NCBI GenBank assembly: GCA_905331475.1
Contig: CAJNYU010002345.1
Coordinates: 1 to 64,000, forward strand
DNA from: Rotaria socialis
Lineage: Eukaryota > Rotifera > Eurotatoria > Philodinida > Philodinidae
Reading direction: 5' to 3'
Length of the DNA stretch: 64,000 bases
This document shows, piece after piece, positions 1 through 13,261 of the stretch. The notes under the pieces were generated by a model that had not been told where the DNA came from, made no database searches, and was given only the letters and a program-made list of their open reading frames with translations. Position 1 is the first letter of the stretch. Each line of letters starts with the position of its first letter. A program made the position numbers and the translations under genes.

Positions 1-1
1 A

Positions 2-271
2 GATAAAGATCCACCGGATAATTTTGATTTACAAACACCATTAAAGTCTGGTTTTTCAAATTTATCACAACAATTAAAAATGAGAGAAGAATCTGATGAA
101 TTCGGACGATATGCTCAAGCTGTGATGACGGATTTTATGAATAAGAATTTAGACTTTGCTTTAGGTACAAATGAAACTTTAGCGTTACAAGCGTGTTATG
201 CTGCTGCTGATGTTGTTAATGCACCAGAAGGTGGATTAAATATTGAGCTTACAAGAAAAAAACCGTTTTGA
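2..271 (+). CDS. C-terminal exon of an unrecognised protein, cut by the window edge
   Basis: The frame is open from base 2 and ends at a TGA at 269-271, leaving about 89 residues of a C-terminus. The first in-frame Met is at 80, but coding-like sequence (acidic, Pro-rich start DKDPPDNFDL) continues to the window edge, so this is the last exon or part of it, not a short gene. The segment is mostly polar with an Ala-rich stretch (ALQACYAAADVV) near the end and a basic tail (RKKPF). There is no membrane segment and no motif I recognise. It could be the tail of a nuclear or cytosolic protein; I assign no function. A T/A-rich 3' region follows. Confidence 0.55.
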   Translation, partial: DKDPPDNFDLQTPLKSGFSNLSQQLKMREESDEFGRYAQAVMTDFMNKNLDFALGTNETLALQACYAAADVVNAPEGGLNIELTRKKPF

Positions 272-2520
272 AAAAAAAAAATATTATTTATTGTTTTTTT
301 TTTAATTTAATCTTTTTCGTTCCTTTTTTCAAAATTTCAATGTTTCTTTTTATCCACAAAATATCCTTCTTTTTAGTTTAATATTTTTATTTCTATTTAA
401 AATTTTTCCAATAATTGATTCATTAGCATGTGTAGCTTTACCATAAATTAATTAAAGATTCAAAATCGATCGATTACAATTAGGTTTATGCAAAACCCAT
501 GAGAGTGAACAGTCATTAAAAGTTGACAAGCCATGTTCTATAAAATATCAGTACGACAAGATGAATAAATCTGTTGCTACATAGAAAATTTGATTATTAT
601 GTTTTAATTTTCAACGATTAAAACGATTAAATTCAGAAATTCCTAATACAAAACTACATCTACTAAATCAGCGAAATGCTATTACTTTAGATATAGAATT
701 GACGAAAAAATTTTGATAAAAGATAAGGTTAACATTGTTGTTTATATTTTTAACTTAGTTTTCAAGCAGATTCGTTGTCGAAAATAGTCCTATTCTTCAA
801 AATAATAGATGTAGTAGAATTCTTACGGGTTTTGTTTTTCTAGATTTTCAACCATTACAAAATTGATCTACTTTTATAATGTGCACATTTATCGATGCGT
901 TTTATTTTTTTAAATTTTTTGATTTCTGAACGAAACAAAACAATTTTATATAAAAACTCTTGGGCGTTTTCTATTCTATTTTGTTTCATCAACAAAATGA
1001 TCTTTCTTTATTTTAATATAATCTAATGAAAACTCTTTAGAATCTGTAGATTATTCGAATATACAAAAGTATAAAAAACACAAGAGAAATTTTTCATATT
1101 TATAACATAGAAGAATATTTTTGTCTAAAGTTCTGTTCATAATTTAAAAACGAGTGTATTCTCACTAAGAATAGATACATTACAGAAATGAAATTATTAA
1201 ACAGAATATCATACATCATATGTTTAGTTTTACCAGAAGATTCAGATATGATTGAATATACGTATGATTTTATTTCATCATTTATATACATGTATATATA
1301 TATCTTTCTTCACTAACATATAGACTTTTTCTTTTTAACAATAAAATTTTAAAAAAAAACGACAATATTTTTTATTCTTGAGAACAAAAATATGAAAGCA
1401 TTGATCGTATAAAATTGCAGTTTACACTTATAACCTTCAAGAGAATATACTAGACTGTTCCAATCCTGATTATGAATGAATTAAAGTAGTTTATTTAGTT
1501 TATTGCTTCAAAATTATCAAGCTATCATATTTGTATTGCATTTGTTATGAATGACAAGTCATTTAAACAGCTATTATCGTCGTGTTTGCGTACTTTAAAC
1601 ACACCTATAAATGTAAAATAGCAAATAAATTATGTTAAATTTTGACTGAAGATAAAATTCGGGAACAAAATTATTTAACTTAATTATCAAAATAAAATAT
1701 TTTGTAGTCATAAATAATGATTGTATTCTTAAATATATTAATGAAAAATGTATTCTGATTATTGACTAGTTTACGAAAAGTGCTGTAAATTCTCGAATGA
1801 GATTTTCAATTGCTTCTTCAATTTTCTACACCATAAAATGAATTTCTAATTTTATTTTATTTTTTCTTGAGAAAATCATGCTGATAGTGAGTAATAGCAT
1901 CTTTTAGTAGTGAAGATCTTGTTGATCGACTGAGAATATTCTATATCACGTAAGTTTTAGATAGGTTTAATATTTAGAAAACAAAAAAGATACAATATAC
2001 AACTAGAAAATTATGAGAATTGAATTATTTTATTTTTAATTGAATAAATCACGAAAAGTAAATATCTGAAATTTATTCGAAATGAATAGCTAGAAAACGA
2101 CACTTAAATTTTGTGCCTTTACTATTTTATAAATCATCGATTGGTTATATATCAGCATTGAAAATTTGAATAATATCCTGAAAATCAATGTTTTTCATTG
2201 ATATTAGTTTTATTTATTCTTTCTGATAGACAATTGGGCAAAATCTCTTCATACTTTGTCGTTCAATACGGTTATCGAAAATGAAACATTTTATAAAAAG
2301 AGAGATATGAGAAATCAGTCATGTTTGTTTTTAGTTTTTGCTTTTTTTTGAAACGAACGAAAATTTCTATTTGATTGTAACTTTTTGAACAAGAATTTTA
2401 GATGATACGTTTCTATTTTTTTCGTTCTTTCTTATAAAAAATTGGATTAGAATGCTGTCTTCATTGTGTTGACATTGTCTCAAAAGAAAGAAAGAAAGAA
2501 AGAAATAAGAAGAATATGAA
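272..2520. other. Intergenic, AT-rich, no supported gene
   Basis: About 2.2 kb with stops in all frames and only tiny open stretches. No RNA gene, repeat family or duplicated segment was recognised apart from the AAAG microsatellite at its right end. Confidence 0.6.
2482..2505. repeat. (AAAG)n microsatellite
   Basis: About five to six tandem AAAG units directly upstream of the ATG at 2521. It lies in what would be the leader of the decayed gene that follows. Confidence 0.9.
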
Positions 2521-3129
2521 ATGTTCACTTTACTTGTATTCTTAGTTTTGACAATATTATCATGGGAAACAACTGAAACCATTCGACTTGAATCCAAATA
2601 TTTTAAAGAACAATCTTTATCCTATTCAAAAATTCAAATTGTTGAACGTCGTGGTGTTGAAAGACAACTTCATGAAACTATTGGATATATTCAAATGAAC
2701 GATACAGAACAAATGATTGAAATTGAATCGATTATAAATATCGAAAAATGAATTAGTTCTATTCGAATATTTCCATTTAATCGATACAAGTATAAAGAAT
2801 TATCAGAAACAGCCCAACGAAAATTTGATAATCAATCAATAATTCGTCCAGCTGAATTATCATCATTAAATGGACGTATTTTAATACCATCACCAAATGA
2901 GCCAAGCTTTCCTCAAAATAATGTTGAAATAGGAACAACTTGGATAATACCAATTTTAAATTTATTAGGAGAAATTCAACATAAAATTATTCCTATTGAT
3001 GAAAATCAAATAGTTTCTATTCAATTTTAAGGTGATCTTGTTGTATTGTCAGATGCAGTTTGAACTGGAAAATGGACTTTCGATATTTCAAGAGGTATTA
3101 TTCCATCATTCATAGTTAAAAAACAATAA
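2521..3129 (+). pseudogene. Relic of a secreted-protein gene with three in-frame stops
   Basis: An ATG at 2521 opens a 76-codon frame starting with a hydrophobic signal-peptide-like segment (MFTLLVFLVLTILSW). The same frame stays coding-like after the TGA at 2749-2751 for another 91 codons, meets a TAA, and continues to a second TGA just before the motif TGKWTFDISRG. It finally stops at TAA 3127-3129. The same codon style on both sides of each stop and the lack of splice signals that would remove the stops argue for a decayed single-exon gene of about 200 residues. The second TGA could be a Trp codon change (TGG to TGA), which is a guess. I do not recognise the family. It could instead be several short unrelated ORFs, but the continuity makes that less likely. 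Confidence 0.55.
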
Positions 3130-3498
3130 TTTTTTGTCTCTTGATCAATAGAAAATAAAAACAACTTCTTAAACAGAAAAAATAGCAATCAGATATTCGT
3201 CATTTTGAAATTTCAATGAGATTCTACTAGATTGTCTATCGATGTATCTGTATGATTCGATTGATTTTAAACTAGTAGAAGAACAAATACTTTTCTTCAG
3301 TGTAACCAAAAACTATTTTCTAAAAACATATATTGTAAAAAGATTGTTGATGAACGTAAAAGAGAATTTAATTAACCAAGAGTCTATCGTCTCTCTTTTT
3401 AGTCATTCAATAATGTAAATTTTAATAGAAGAAAAATTTTTATCTTTAAATATTTGAGAATGAAGAAATGAAAATAATATTCAAACGTAAGATTAATA
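3130..3498. other. Short spacer between convergent genes
   Basis: AT-rich 3' flank shared by the relic on the left and the prominin-like gene on the right. Nothing else was seen in it. Confidence 0.6.
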
Positions 3499-6343
3499 TT
3501 AAATAAACCGTTTATAGATGTATATACCAAAAATACAAAAGCCAAATGCAAGAGAAAACATGAACAAAAAAATCAATAACCATAAACCATTTATTGTATT
3601 GGCTGTTTCATGACAAATTAATTTGTCTATTTTTAATATATTATCGATTGGTAATGGACACGGATTCATCGTTGATTCGATTATTTTTTCGAAAAATAAT
3701 TCAAACTAAAGAAGAAAAAGCAACTCTGTCATGAGTAAAAATTAACATGAATCTTTAACTCACTTCATTTAACGTTTGAGTGAGGAATTGAATTGGTAAT
3801 CGAGAATTGAATTGAATAATTTGTTTAAATATTCTTTCTATTTGATTAAAATCATTGTGAATGAGAATAAGACGATTTTGAATATGTTTTAAACGGAGAA
3901 AACTAGCTAAATTATTTAATAAATCAATTTCTGATGATATATTTATCATTTTAATTGATATTAAAAATTCTTTATAAATATTTCCATTTAAATATTTCAT
4001 TATTGGAATTAATTCATTATTTAATTCATTTGAATACTCTTTTAGAAATTTTTTACTGAAATGTTTATTTTTATTACAATCATTAATTATATTATTAATT
4101 GTTGTATTCATATCAAAATTTTCTATTGATTTAATCAAATTATCTATAAAAAAATAAAAATAAAAATCAATTAATTAATTTATTCATTCAAATTCTTCTT
4201 TTTGATACTAACCTGTTATCAATGAAATAAGATATTGTTCATCGTGATGAACTAATCGACATGAGTTTTCTATAAGTAAATCGAGACCATAGAGAAGACC
4301 ACTTATTATACATAGAATAATTAATAAAACTATTAGAAAACCAAATGAAATACGTATTGAACCAAGAAATAATCGATAGGAACGATCATTCTTTGATTTA
4401 TTTTGATTAGTAACATTAACAGGATATGAAAAGGTTCTTTCCCCATTTGCACTGATATGATAGGTTCTTATTTTTCTTGATTTATGTTTTTTTCTTGATA
4501 CATTACGAATATTACTAAAACAAAGCAAAACAAAAAATAATACATTATACAAAATACTATTGATATTTTCTCTCATTTCTTCAAGATAGATAAAAATCAT
4601 TTGTCTATGATTGAGTATATCTTTCTTAATGATCACCGTCGTATCTATTAATTTTAATAAAAATTTTATAACAAAATAATAGAACAAAAACAAAAGTCTA
4701 AGTTTATTCTTATAGATTTCTTTTATCTTAAATGATAAATGGAAAATCAAGCTGATTTTTTTGTCAATCTCTATTAAAAAGAATGGATGTTTTTTTCCAG
4801 AAGAAACGTAAATCATTACTATAAATTGATTGTAATTAATATCATCGGAAAAGTTTAGTGACAAAAAAAGAAATCCATCTAATTATTTTTGATTTGTTTT
4901 TGAGTGGTTTAATTTAAAGAGAAGTCTGATAATTTATTGCCCTATGGAATTTCAATAACGAAAAAAAAAACGAAGTTCTTTGATTAAATCTTATTCACCT
5001 GAAACTATTTGTCGTATAACAACTTTGAGAATCATTACTATGTGTATGTAATGATATTAATTGTTTAACATCGAGATCATCTAATTTACTTGAACTTTCA
5101 CTGTTTGTTTTTTGATTTTTAAATCTAGCAAAATAAGAAAAAGAAATTTAATTAAAAATTTAAAGAGAAAAAGTCGAATTAATTAACTGTTTGGTTTGAT
5201 TATTTGAATGAAGACAAAAATCATTAATAATAATAATAATTAAGAAAGCAAATGGAACAATTGTTATTATTAAAATGATACTAAAAAATAAAGTTGCTAT
5301 TAATGATATAAATGATTGAATCTTTTCTTGTTGATTTTGATTAAATAATTTTGATTTAAAAAATTTATTTAAAATTTTTTCATTTATAATTTGAATAAAA
5401 AATTGAAATTTTTCGTTAATTAAATTAAATAAATAGAAAATTTTCTTTTCAATTTCAATATTATTTTGATTAATATAGTAACAAAGTTTTTTATTTAAAT
5501 TATTAATATCTTTCATAATATATTCATATGACTTTGTTATTTTATTAAATAAAACTTTTATATTTTGATCATTATCAATAAAAGAATTTATTTCATTAAA
5601 ATATTTATTTACGCTCACTATATGAAGATTAATTTCTTCGATATAATAATAATCATTTAATAAATTATTTAACGATTTAATCATTAACGATTTTGATCCA
5701 TCAATTATTATTGAACTTGCTACAAAATAGAAAAATAAATAAAAATTCTTATTTTAAATTACTGAAAAATCGATAAAATTTTACATTTTTTTGAATAATT
5801 ATTAAATTGTTCTAATAAATATTTAAAATGTTGTGAAATAATATTTGAATTAAATTCTTCATTAATTAATTTGATTGATTTTTCTAAAGAAATTTTTGCT
5901 TTATTTCCATGTTCGATAAGAAATATCATTTGAATAAATATAAAGAAATAAATAATAAATAATAATAAAACAAGAAGAGTTTTTAAATTAAATTTAAAAT
6001 ATTTTTGTTTTTTTGATTTATCTTGTTTTATATTTGTATATGAAATAATATAAAAAATAATTGAAAGCATGATTAGCATCAAAAGAATTCCAATTGAATA
6101 AATAATTATTGATGAAATGAATTTATTTGATAATTTAAATGAATTTATTGTGAAATTTTTTAATAATAATTCAAAATCATTTGAAGAAAATAGCAAACCT
6201 CTTATAAATGATGAAAATTTTGAAATAAAACCATTTTCATCTTGTTTATAAATTGAATGAATGAAATTTTTTGAATTATTACCAATCAATGGTACTAATT
6301 CAAAATCGGAATATTCACTTAAACAGTTTATATTTAATGACAT
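3499..6343 (-). CDS. Prominin-like pentaspan membrane protein (6 exons, 701 aa)
   Basis: Exons 6343-5785, 5719-5188, 5124-4999, 4514-4213, 4143-3764 and 3705-3499 join in phase to 702 codons with GT..AG introns. The product has five hydrophobic segments: two close together in exon 1 (residues about 75-100 and 120-145), one in exon 2 near residue 330, one in exon 4, and one in exon 6 followed by a short basic tail (IYIYKRFI). Between them lie two extracellular-size loops rich in Asn, Ile and Lys. This 5-TM plan with two big loops is the prominin (CD133) topology. Exon 1 after TM2 (HGNKAKISLEKSIKLI, then FKYLLEQFNNYSKK) resembles the prominin stretch after its second TM. Prominins bind cholesterol and sit in microvilli and ciliary membranes. 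It is shorter than vertebrate prominin (about 860 aa), and no clear N-terminal signal peptide is visible, so a 5' exon may be missing. A TAA lies in frame just upstream of the ATG, and an acceptor-like TTTTTAG precedes it. Fold call is moderate; gene structure is firm. Confidence 0.72.
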
Positions 6344-8343
6344 CGATTTTTGTTTTTATCTAAAAACAATACCAAATTATTATTTTATTTATTAAAAAAT
6401 AAATTATTAAATCTTTAAAGTTGAATATTTCATTCGATTTAGAACAATGGTATTATTCATAGATAAAATAAAAAGTTATACGAACCTTTTTTTTGTTACA
6501 CATTCAATATTCGCGAGTAATCGATAAAAACAATTGAATAATCAATAAAGAAAAAGAAAACAAGCTTGACTATTTAGACAGACGAAATCGTATCGACACG
6601 TCATTGATAGACGAACTTAACGATATGTAATCGAACGAATAAGTTCAGATTAATCTTTTGTAAATATCAAAAACTGATTTTATTCGAAAACAAAATAAGA
6701 TAAAATATCATTTGTGAATATGTCTTCTGATCTGATCATTCTTTATAAAGTTCAAAATGATTCACATCAATTTTTTCCTTTTATTTTGTTTTCTTCTCTA
6801 TTATATAATTGTTCATGACAGATAGGAAGTGTTGTTGTTTTCATTTCATGTTAACTGTTTATCTGAATGAAATATATAAAAACAAAAACACAACAGAACG
6901 TAATTGTGAACGTGACGGCAAACGGAAATATAAAACGTGTTGAGTGATTTATTCAGATTTAAATAAATAGAAACGAGTCAATCAACAGATATTTTTATAT
7001 GAAAAATATTTCAAAATCAATATGAATCAATGCCTCAAGCAGCACATTTCATTGATCGACTGTCGCCTATTCTGTTTTCTATTTACTTTTAACTTACAAA
7101 ACATAAAATTTTACGGTTAATATAGAAAGTAAATCTTTCATGATTAGTGATTGATCTCTCTTTGGATGTATATGGATGATTAGTTCTCGTTTTTTTCTCT
7201 TTCAATTCATTCAATCTATTGTTTTCGTTTTTGTTTTGTTCTTCTTTTTTTTTGAAAAGATCATTGATGATGGTGTGCAAACAATAGGTAAATTAAACTT
7301 GTGTATGTCGAAAGCTCATTAAATGTGGATGGTTGAGCGTTAACCGTATTGATCAAAGAATTGTCTATAAGATTAGCCACTTGAGAATAGGTCGCCAACC
7401 AACAATGTTTGTTCATTTTAACATGAGAAATGATCGAATGCACCTTATGGTACCACACCCCTTTCTCACATTTCTATTTTTAGTTTTATTTTCATTTTAT
7501 TCATTCAATTTCTAATCAAAATATTTCACAGTTAAAACTACCTGCAGATTTAAATTGGACATTTTACGTAACTGATAGCACTGATATGTCATTATCAACA
7601 GAAATTCTCTCTTTTATAATTAGTCATATCATTTTCAATCGAGAATAAATCATTTGCTTAACGAAACTGTTTTCCTCAGATTGTTCAATTTCTATATAAT
7701 CATACTCGCTGTTCGTTTCTTAGTAAGAATTTGAAATAGTTTACTGATGCTCAATGAAGAAATATTCCTTTTATATTTTATATCGAGTTTTTATATAATT
7801 AAATTTCTTTTTCTACAAGAATTAATTCTTTGAAAAATTGCTGATCATCATTATTGTCAGGATTAAATAAAAAACTAATCCAACTGAACTAATGTGAATT
7901 GATATTTTGATTTGATAATTTTTTCCTTTGACAATTCTCAAGAATACTTTGAATATCCTAACAATAGTATTTTAGTTTTACAAAATTGAAACTTTTTCTA
8001 TTAGGTTAAATCATTTGAAAATTGAACCGTTGAGATAATTGTATAGGAAATGATAAAAAAATGTTATTCTCAAATAAAATCTAAATCTGTGATGAGCACG
8101 AGAATGCAATTATCTTGATTTACCATTTTGACAAAAGTTAATGTGAGAATTAAAATGATTATTGTGACACATGAGAATGTCATCTCTAACTTAGATAAGA
8201 ATATTTCATTTCGATTTAATTCATTTCATATCATTTCAATTGGTCTTCATTTTACCATTTTTCTCTCCAATTAAAATATTTTCCGAACGAACGGAAAAAA
8301 GAGAAAAGAAAATAGCGAGAGAGAGAAAACGAACGAAATAGAA
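6344..8343. other. Intergenic, no supported gene
   Basis: AT-rich spacer between divergent genes. Short open frames around 7089-7515 overlap one another on both strands, have no homology I recognise, and look like chance. Confidence 0.5.
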
Positions 8344-8643
8344 ATGCTCAGTTCTTTTCTTTTTCTTTTTATTTTAAAGATAAAACCTATGCACACGATT
8401 AATAAGATGTGGATGGATTTACCAAATGATCGTGCAAGTACACCAATTAAAAACTATTCGTCGTTCAATGGACCTCGAACATCAACACCAAAAATGACGA
8501 CAATATCAAAAAGTTTAAATCATCGATCACGAAAAAAGAAAAAAGAAATTCAGAATAATGATTATCGACTTCTTTTTTATGGCCAACAAAAAAAATCTAT
8601 TCAAAAAAAGAAACATTCAGTTATTCAAATTTGGTTTTTGTAA
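8344..8643 (+). CDS. Small basic hypothetical protein (up to 99 aa)
   Basis: An ATG at 8344 gives 99 codons. The first 15 residues are hydrophobic and T-rich at DNA level. An alternative start at the internal Met of PMHTINKMWMDLPND is attractive, because TTTTATTTTAAAG just before it looks like a splice acceptor. The body is Ser/Thr/Asn-rich, then strongly basic (NHRSRKKKKEIQ and QQKKSIQKKKHS). Codon use resembles real genes of the window (CGA, TCA, CCA endings). No family is recognised. It may be a small nuclear protein or the last exon of a longer gene. A purine-rich GAGAGAGAGAAAACGAACG leader lies upstream. Confidence 0.4.
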   Translation: MLSSFLFLFILKIKPMHTINKMWMDLPNDRASTPIKNYSSFNGPRTSTPKMTTISKSLNHRSRKKKKEIQNNDYRLLFYGQQKKSIQKKKHSVIQIWFL

Positions 8644-11342
8644 TTAATTTTCTTTTCTTTCGTTTTAATCGTTAAATAAAAATAAAAAAAACGTTGTCAT
8701 AATTCAAGCATGAATAAACGTGTCTCTAGTGACTACTTTAGTTGGCGTCAAAACATATCCCGCCCAGAAAATCTCTTGTTGTCTATCTCTTATGATCTAA
8801 TCAATGATTATAAATATTGACATACTGGTGATCGACTAAAACAATTATCCACTTGAATATTCAATCAATCGATTTTATTTTTAATATTTTTTTCCAACAC
8901 GAATAAGAAAACATATAAAGGAGAATTTTCAACTAAATAAAAAGAAAACAGATTTCATCATTCAATTTCTATTGAACAATCATTTATACGAATATGTTCG
9001 TATCAATGATAGAAACAATTTTAGATTTTAGATCTCAGTAAATTTGTTCAGATAAGCAAGATTTTTATATACAATGAATAAAAATAATTGATCAATGATA
9101 GAAATTCAGACAAATTCAAGAAAAATTGAGAAATGCTCAGTGAAATCAATAATTCAACTAATGATCAATGGAAAGAAATTCTAACGTATTGCAATGAATT
9201 AAAATATTATTGTATTTACTCGACTTTTTTTTTATCAAAAAACATGATTTAGTGAAAATTTGTTTCAAATTCGATGAAACTCTCGAAAAGAATTTCTCAT
9301 GAAGAAATTCGTACATTTATCTAATTGTTCAATTATCCAATGGTGAAAAATGTATTCGTCACAATATAATATCAATTGATAATAAAGTAGTTTGATTGTG
9401 GTTAATTGTAATAATAAATTAAAATAAAATGGAAAAAGCGTGAAACGGAAATGAACAAACATTGATTAAGGTCGCGTGTCCGATTACTTGTTTGGATGTG
9501 TATCAAGACAACAATATAGTATGACACCGATCAATCAATATTGTCACCATCTTTTTCTTATGATGGTGTCACACTTTATGAGGATGTCGGCATCTTTATA
9601 TACAATGAAAACTAACGAACATTAAACACAAACACACACTATTAACAGATAAACAACTACCGTTAATCGACCTTGTCCTTTCTTCTCCATTCTTTTATAA
9701 ATTCTGATATTTTAATCAGTAAATCATGAGAAAATGTCTTCTTTAATTAATTTTTCAATAAATATAGATTGAGATTTGATATGATAATTAGACAAATTTA
9801 TATTTTTATTTTATTTATGCAGAAACAACTGTGATCCTAAGATCCTATCAGAATTAGACAAATTTATATTCATTTCATTTTATAACATAAAATATCGCTT
9901 CGATTTTTGTTTAGTTAACATGAACATAAAAACAAGATGATTTGTGAACATATGTTGATTGTTCATCGATCGAATCACATATGACACCAATTTCTCACCT
10001 TCTCTAAGACTATCATTAAAACAAAAAGAAAATCTTAACAACTTTTATCCACGCGATCAAATTTTCAGTCGTAAGTGATGAGTGTAACAAGCAAAAAAGA
10101 TCAATTTTTCATTTTTAGTTTTGAATTCAAATAAAAATAAAGTAAAAAGTTTAAATGATTAATATCGGCTAGATTGAATTTGAATTAGTTTAAAATATTT
10201 CAGTAAATTAAAGAGATATATTCAATGACAAACAAAATAGTATATTAACTTTTTAACCTTTGATCAAAAGGTGCACAGTGTTTGCAGCAATCTCATGGAA
10301 TACCACACAAACAACAACCATCAGAGTCAACTCGACAACAAATCTAGATGAAACAAAATAAAAAATATTTTTTTTCTTCTAACCGATAAACACATAGCTT
10401 ATTTTTTTAACAGAAATAATTTAATAATGCAAGTAATAATACGTTAAGAAATATGTGATGTTTCTTTTTTTATATAGTTCGAATAATAAATCAATGTTCG
10501 TTATTATGCATCGTAGGACATCTACGTCTTTTGATTTCTATCTATTTTTTGCTTTTGCTTTTTCATTTTCAATAAATAATATAAAGAAAATGATCCATTT
10601 CATTCCAGATTATTGTAAAAAAATAGATTCATTTAATCATGACAAGTATTGTTTTCACAATGAATTGTTCTACTCAATTTAAGATAGGATTCTTCGTAAA
10701 TAATTTTGTCATTTCTATGAAATGACGATTAGTATTCGTCATAGACTGATGATAAACTAACAAACGAACATTATCGACATTAGTTTTAGATTTTCGATCA
10801 ACCTATAAAATCAATATTTTTCATTTAGAATACTTCATATTGTTCGAATAAAAAATTTTAGATATTTAAAAAAGATTCATTTCTATTTTCACAAAACAAA
10901 AAGTGATATCTTATAAGTGTTCTGTTCGTTATACATAGCATTTATGTGCATAATGGTTTATTTTCCTTTTTTTTGTTGTCTAATGAAATTTGAGGATTCC
11001 CTTATGCAACTGTTTATTCGTATTCTCGTCATTGAAAACTTGTTTTTATAATATTGTTTGTCTTAATTATTAGAAATGAATTTTTCTCGATGTGAAAAAT
11101 TTATTTCTGTTATTCACATAACCTTTTACCAATAAAATTTCACTATTGTGTTTTTTATTTCTTGTTAAAATTTGATTTTATCTCTGATAATTTATATCTT
11201 TCGACGAATTTCTAAATTAATCAATTAAAGACTATAGAATAATAATATATATTCTACAAGAATTTTTCAGGAATAAGCTTAAATGAAACGTTTATTTAAC
11301 AAACAAAAAAAAAGCTTTTCCTGTTTATATACAGAATGAAAA
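8644..11342. other. Intergenic, no supported gene
   Basis: About 2.7 kb of AT-rich DNA. Short frames at 9265-9462 and 10455-10682 are biased toward Phe/Ile/Lys as expected of random AT-rich sequence. Near 9535-9575 an imperfect inverted copy of a GTCACCATC-type motif is visible but is too short to classify. Confidence 0.5.
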
Positions 11343-12271
11343 TCATGAAACAAGACTATTTGGCGGTAATGAATGCTTAAAAGATGATTTTCGTGGAGAT
11401 TTTTCTGTGGAAATCATATCTGCATTTGTTATTGTTGTCGTTGCTGTTATTGGTTCTATTGAAGATGATGATTGCGATGATTCTATTGTTGTTGTTGTTG
11501 TTGTTGTTATTGTTCTTATGGGCGAAAGAGATAATCGTATTGATGGTATCAATAAAAAAGTTGAGACAGTTGCAAATGATGTTAATGGCGATGATAAACT
11601 AAATGTTTCTTGTTGAGGAGAAAATAATGAATTTGTCAATTGATCAAATATTGTTTCGTCATTTGATGAACGAACATTTGGATGATCTGCTGATGAATTA
11701 TGACGAAATATGATTGATGAAAATCGAACAGATGACTCATCAATAATTTCATTCAATGATGAAGATATTATTAGTGTTGTAGGATAATAAGATTCTAAAT
11801 TTTATTTTAGAAAAAAGTTTTGTTTTTATCAATAAAATAACATAAGAAAAGTCAATCTTACTGAGTCTTTGATTTAATGGAGATGATGAAGCGGTATCTC
11901 CTGTTAAATGATTAGATGTATATGAATTTATTGGTTTTGATGAAAGAGCTTTTGAACGTTTTAATTCAAATTCATTAATAAATTTGATAATATTTTCAAT
12001 AACTTTAATTTCTTCTTCTCTAACACGAATTTCCGCTTGTTTACGTATTCGATATTCACTTAATTTTTCACGAATACTTGCTCGATATGTTTCATTTTCA
12101 AGATGAGATAAAAATGATTAATTAGTTTAAAGTATTTTATTAATTAGATGGTTAAAAAATAGAAATCAAATAACATACAGTTATTTGAGTATCGGATGAA
12201 GAACTTTGATTTTGTGGACTTGATCTTAACGTTGAACTTGTTTTTAGAGAAGATTGAACTAAATTGGCCAT
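11343..12271 (-). CDS. Ser/Thr-rich protein with a central coiled coil; intron 1 acceptor reads AT, not AG
   Basis: Exons 12271-12179, 12102-11862 and 11794-11343 add up to 262 codons (261 aa) from ATG to TGA. Exon 1 encodes a Ser/Gln-rich start (MANLVQSSLKTSSTLRSS). Exon 2 encodes a charged probable coiled coil (ENETYRASIREKLSEYRIRK, then EIRVREEEIKVIENII). Exon 3 is Ser/Thr-rich with a TTTTTTT run and a basic tail. Intron 2 is a normal GT..AG. Intron 1 has a GTATGT donor, but there is no AG anywhere between it and exon 2. The phase-correct junction ends in ..TCTCAT then CTTGAA, that is, AT where AG is expected. Either a single base change broke the acceptor or the site is non-canonical. The neighbouring CLOCK-like gene is also damaged. 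It is not clearly the C-terminus of that gene: a TGA lies in frame just upstream of its ATG. No family assigned. Confidence 0.5.
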
Positions 12272-13261
12272 AAATTCAATTCATTTCTTATTTAATTGTT
12301 ATATATCTATTTTAATGTATATTTAAGTAGGAAAACTTTCTTAAATCAATAAGAATCATATCTTTCCTTTTCAACAGCATAAGATAAATTGATTTTTCAC
12401 TTTCAACTTGATTTTGTTCAACAAAATCTACTATAGTGTGTCAAAGCTCTACTAGATTTGATTTCTTATTTGTCTATAGGAATAAATCAACAGAAAAGAA
12501 ATGATTTGCAAGAAATTATTCTGATTAATATCAATTAGATTTTATACTGAAATTCAAATTCAATTTCAAAAATAGATATTGATAGATGTTTTGCATCTTT
12601 GTATAATGCTTTTAATGTTAGTTCAAGATCAATCACTTAACTACAAAATTTCATGTTTTACTTCGTTTGATTGCTAATAAATAAGTCATTTTTTTTGTTT
12701 TAATCAAAGTAAAGTTATAGTTTTCAAAATTTTGAATTTTATTTTTTTCTATGTATCAATTCAAGTCTAATGATTATTGCTCGTTGAAATTCATGTGAAT
12801 TAAATCGTTTTTGTCTGTAATTATGCTACTTACATCCAAACAAAAACAAAATTTTGAGCGAGACATTTCCAGAAGTTTTGAGAAGGCTTCGAAAGCGAAA
12901 ACAAAAATCGATTTTCTTAAATAAATTTTAATTGTTTTTGAGAAATGTCTAATCATGTAGTAGAATGTTATTTATTAACATAAATTTATTGATATAAAAC
13001 ACTGATTCATTTTGATCGTCTTAACTAATTTGAAGATTTCAATAAAATCTTTGTTTATTTTTGCATATTCTTTAAAAATATGTAAAGATTTAAAATAAAA
13101 ATAGTATTCACTCGAAGAAAAAGCCGCTTGAGAAGATATTAATAGGTGTGATAACTTCTTTTGCAACAATAGTCGCTTGAACTAATTCCAAATAAAATTA
13201 ATAAAAAAAAGATAACAATTTTAAAAGTTTATTTTCTCTCAATCTTAAAAAAAATGAAAAC
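12272..13261. other. Spacer between the Ser-rich gene and the CLOCK-like gene
   Basis: Possible leftover 3' exons of the CLOCK-like gene may lie here: an acceptor-like GGAATTAG near 13181 is followed by about 65 open codons. The frame shows no recognisable CLOCK sequence. Otherwise AT-rich and featureless. Confidence 0.4.

Noticed and set aside
11384..11616. Plus-strand frames rich in Leu or Val
   Set aside because: Antisense shadow of the Thr run in the Ser-rich gene.
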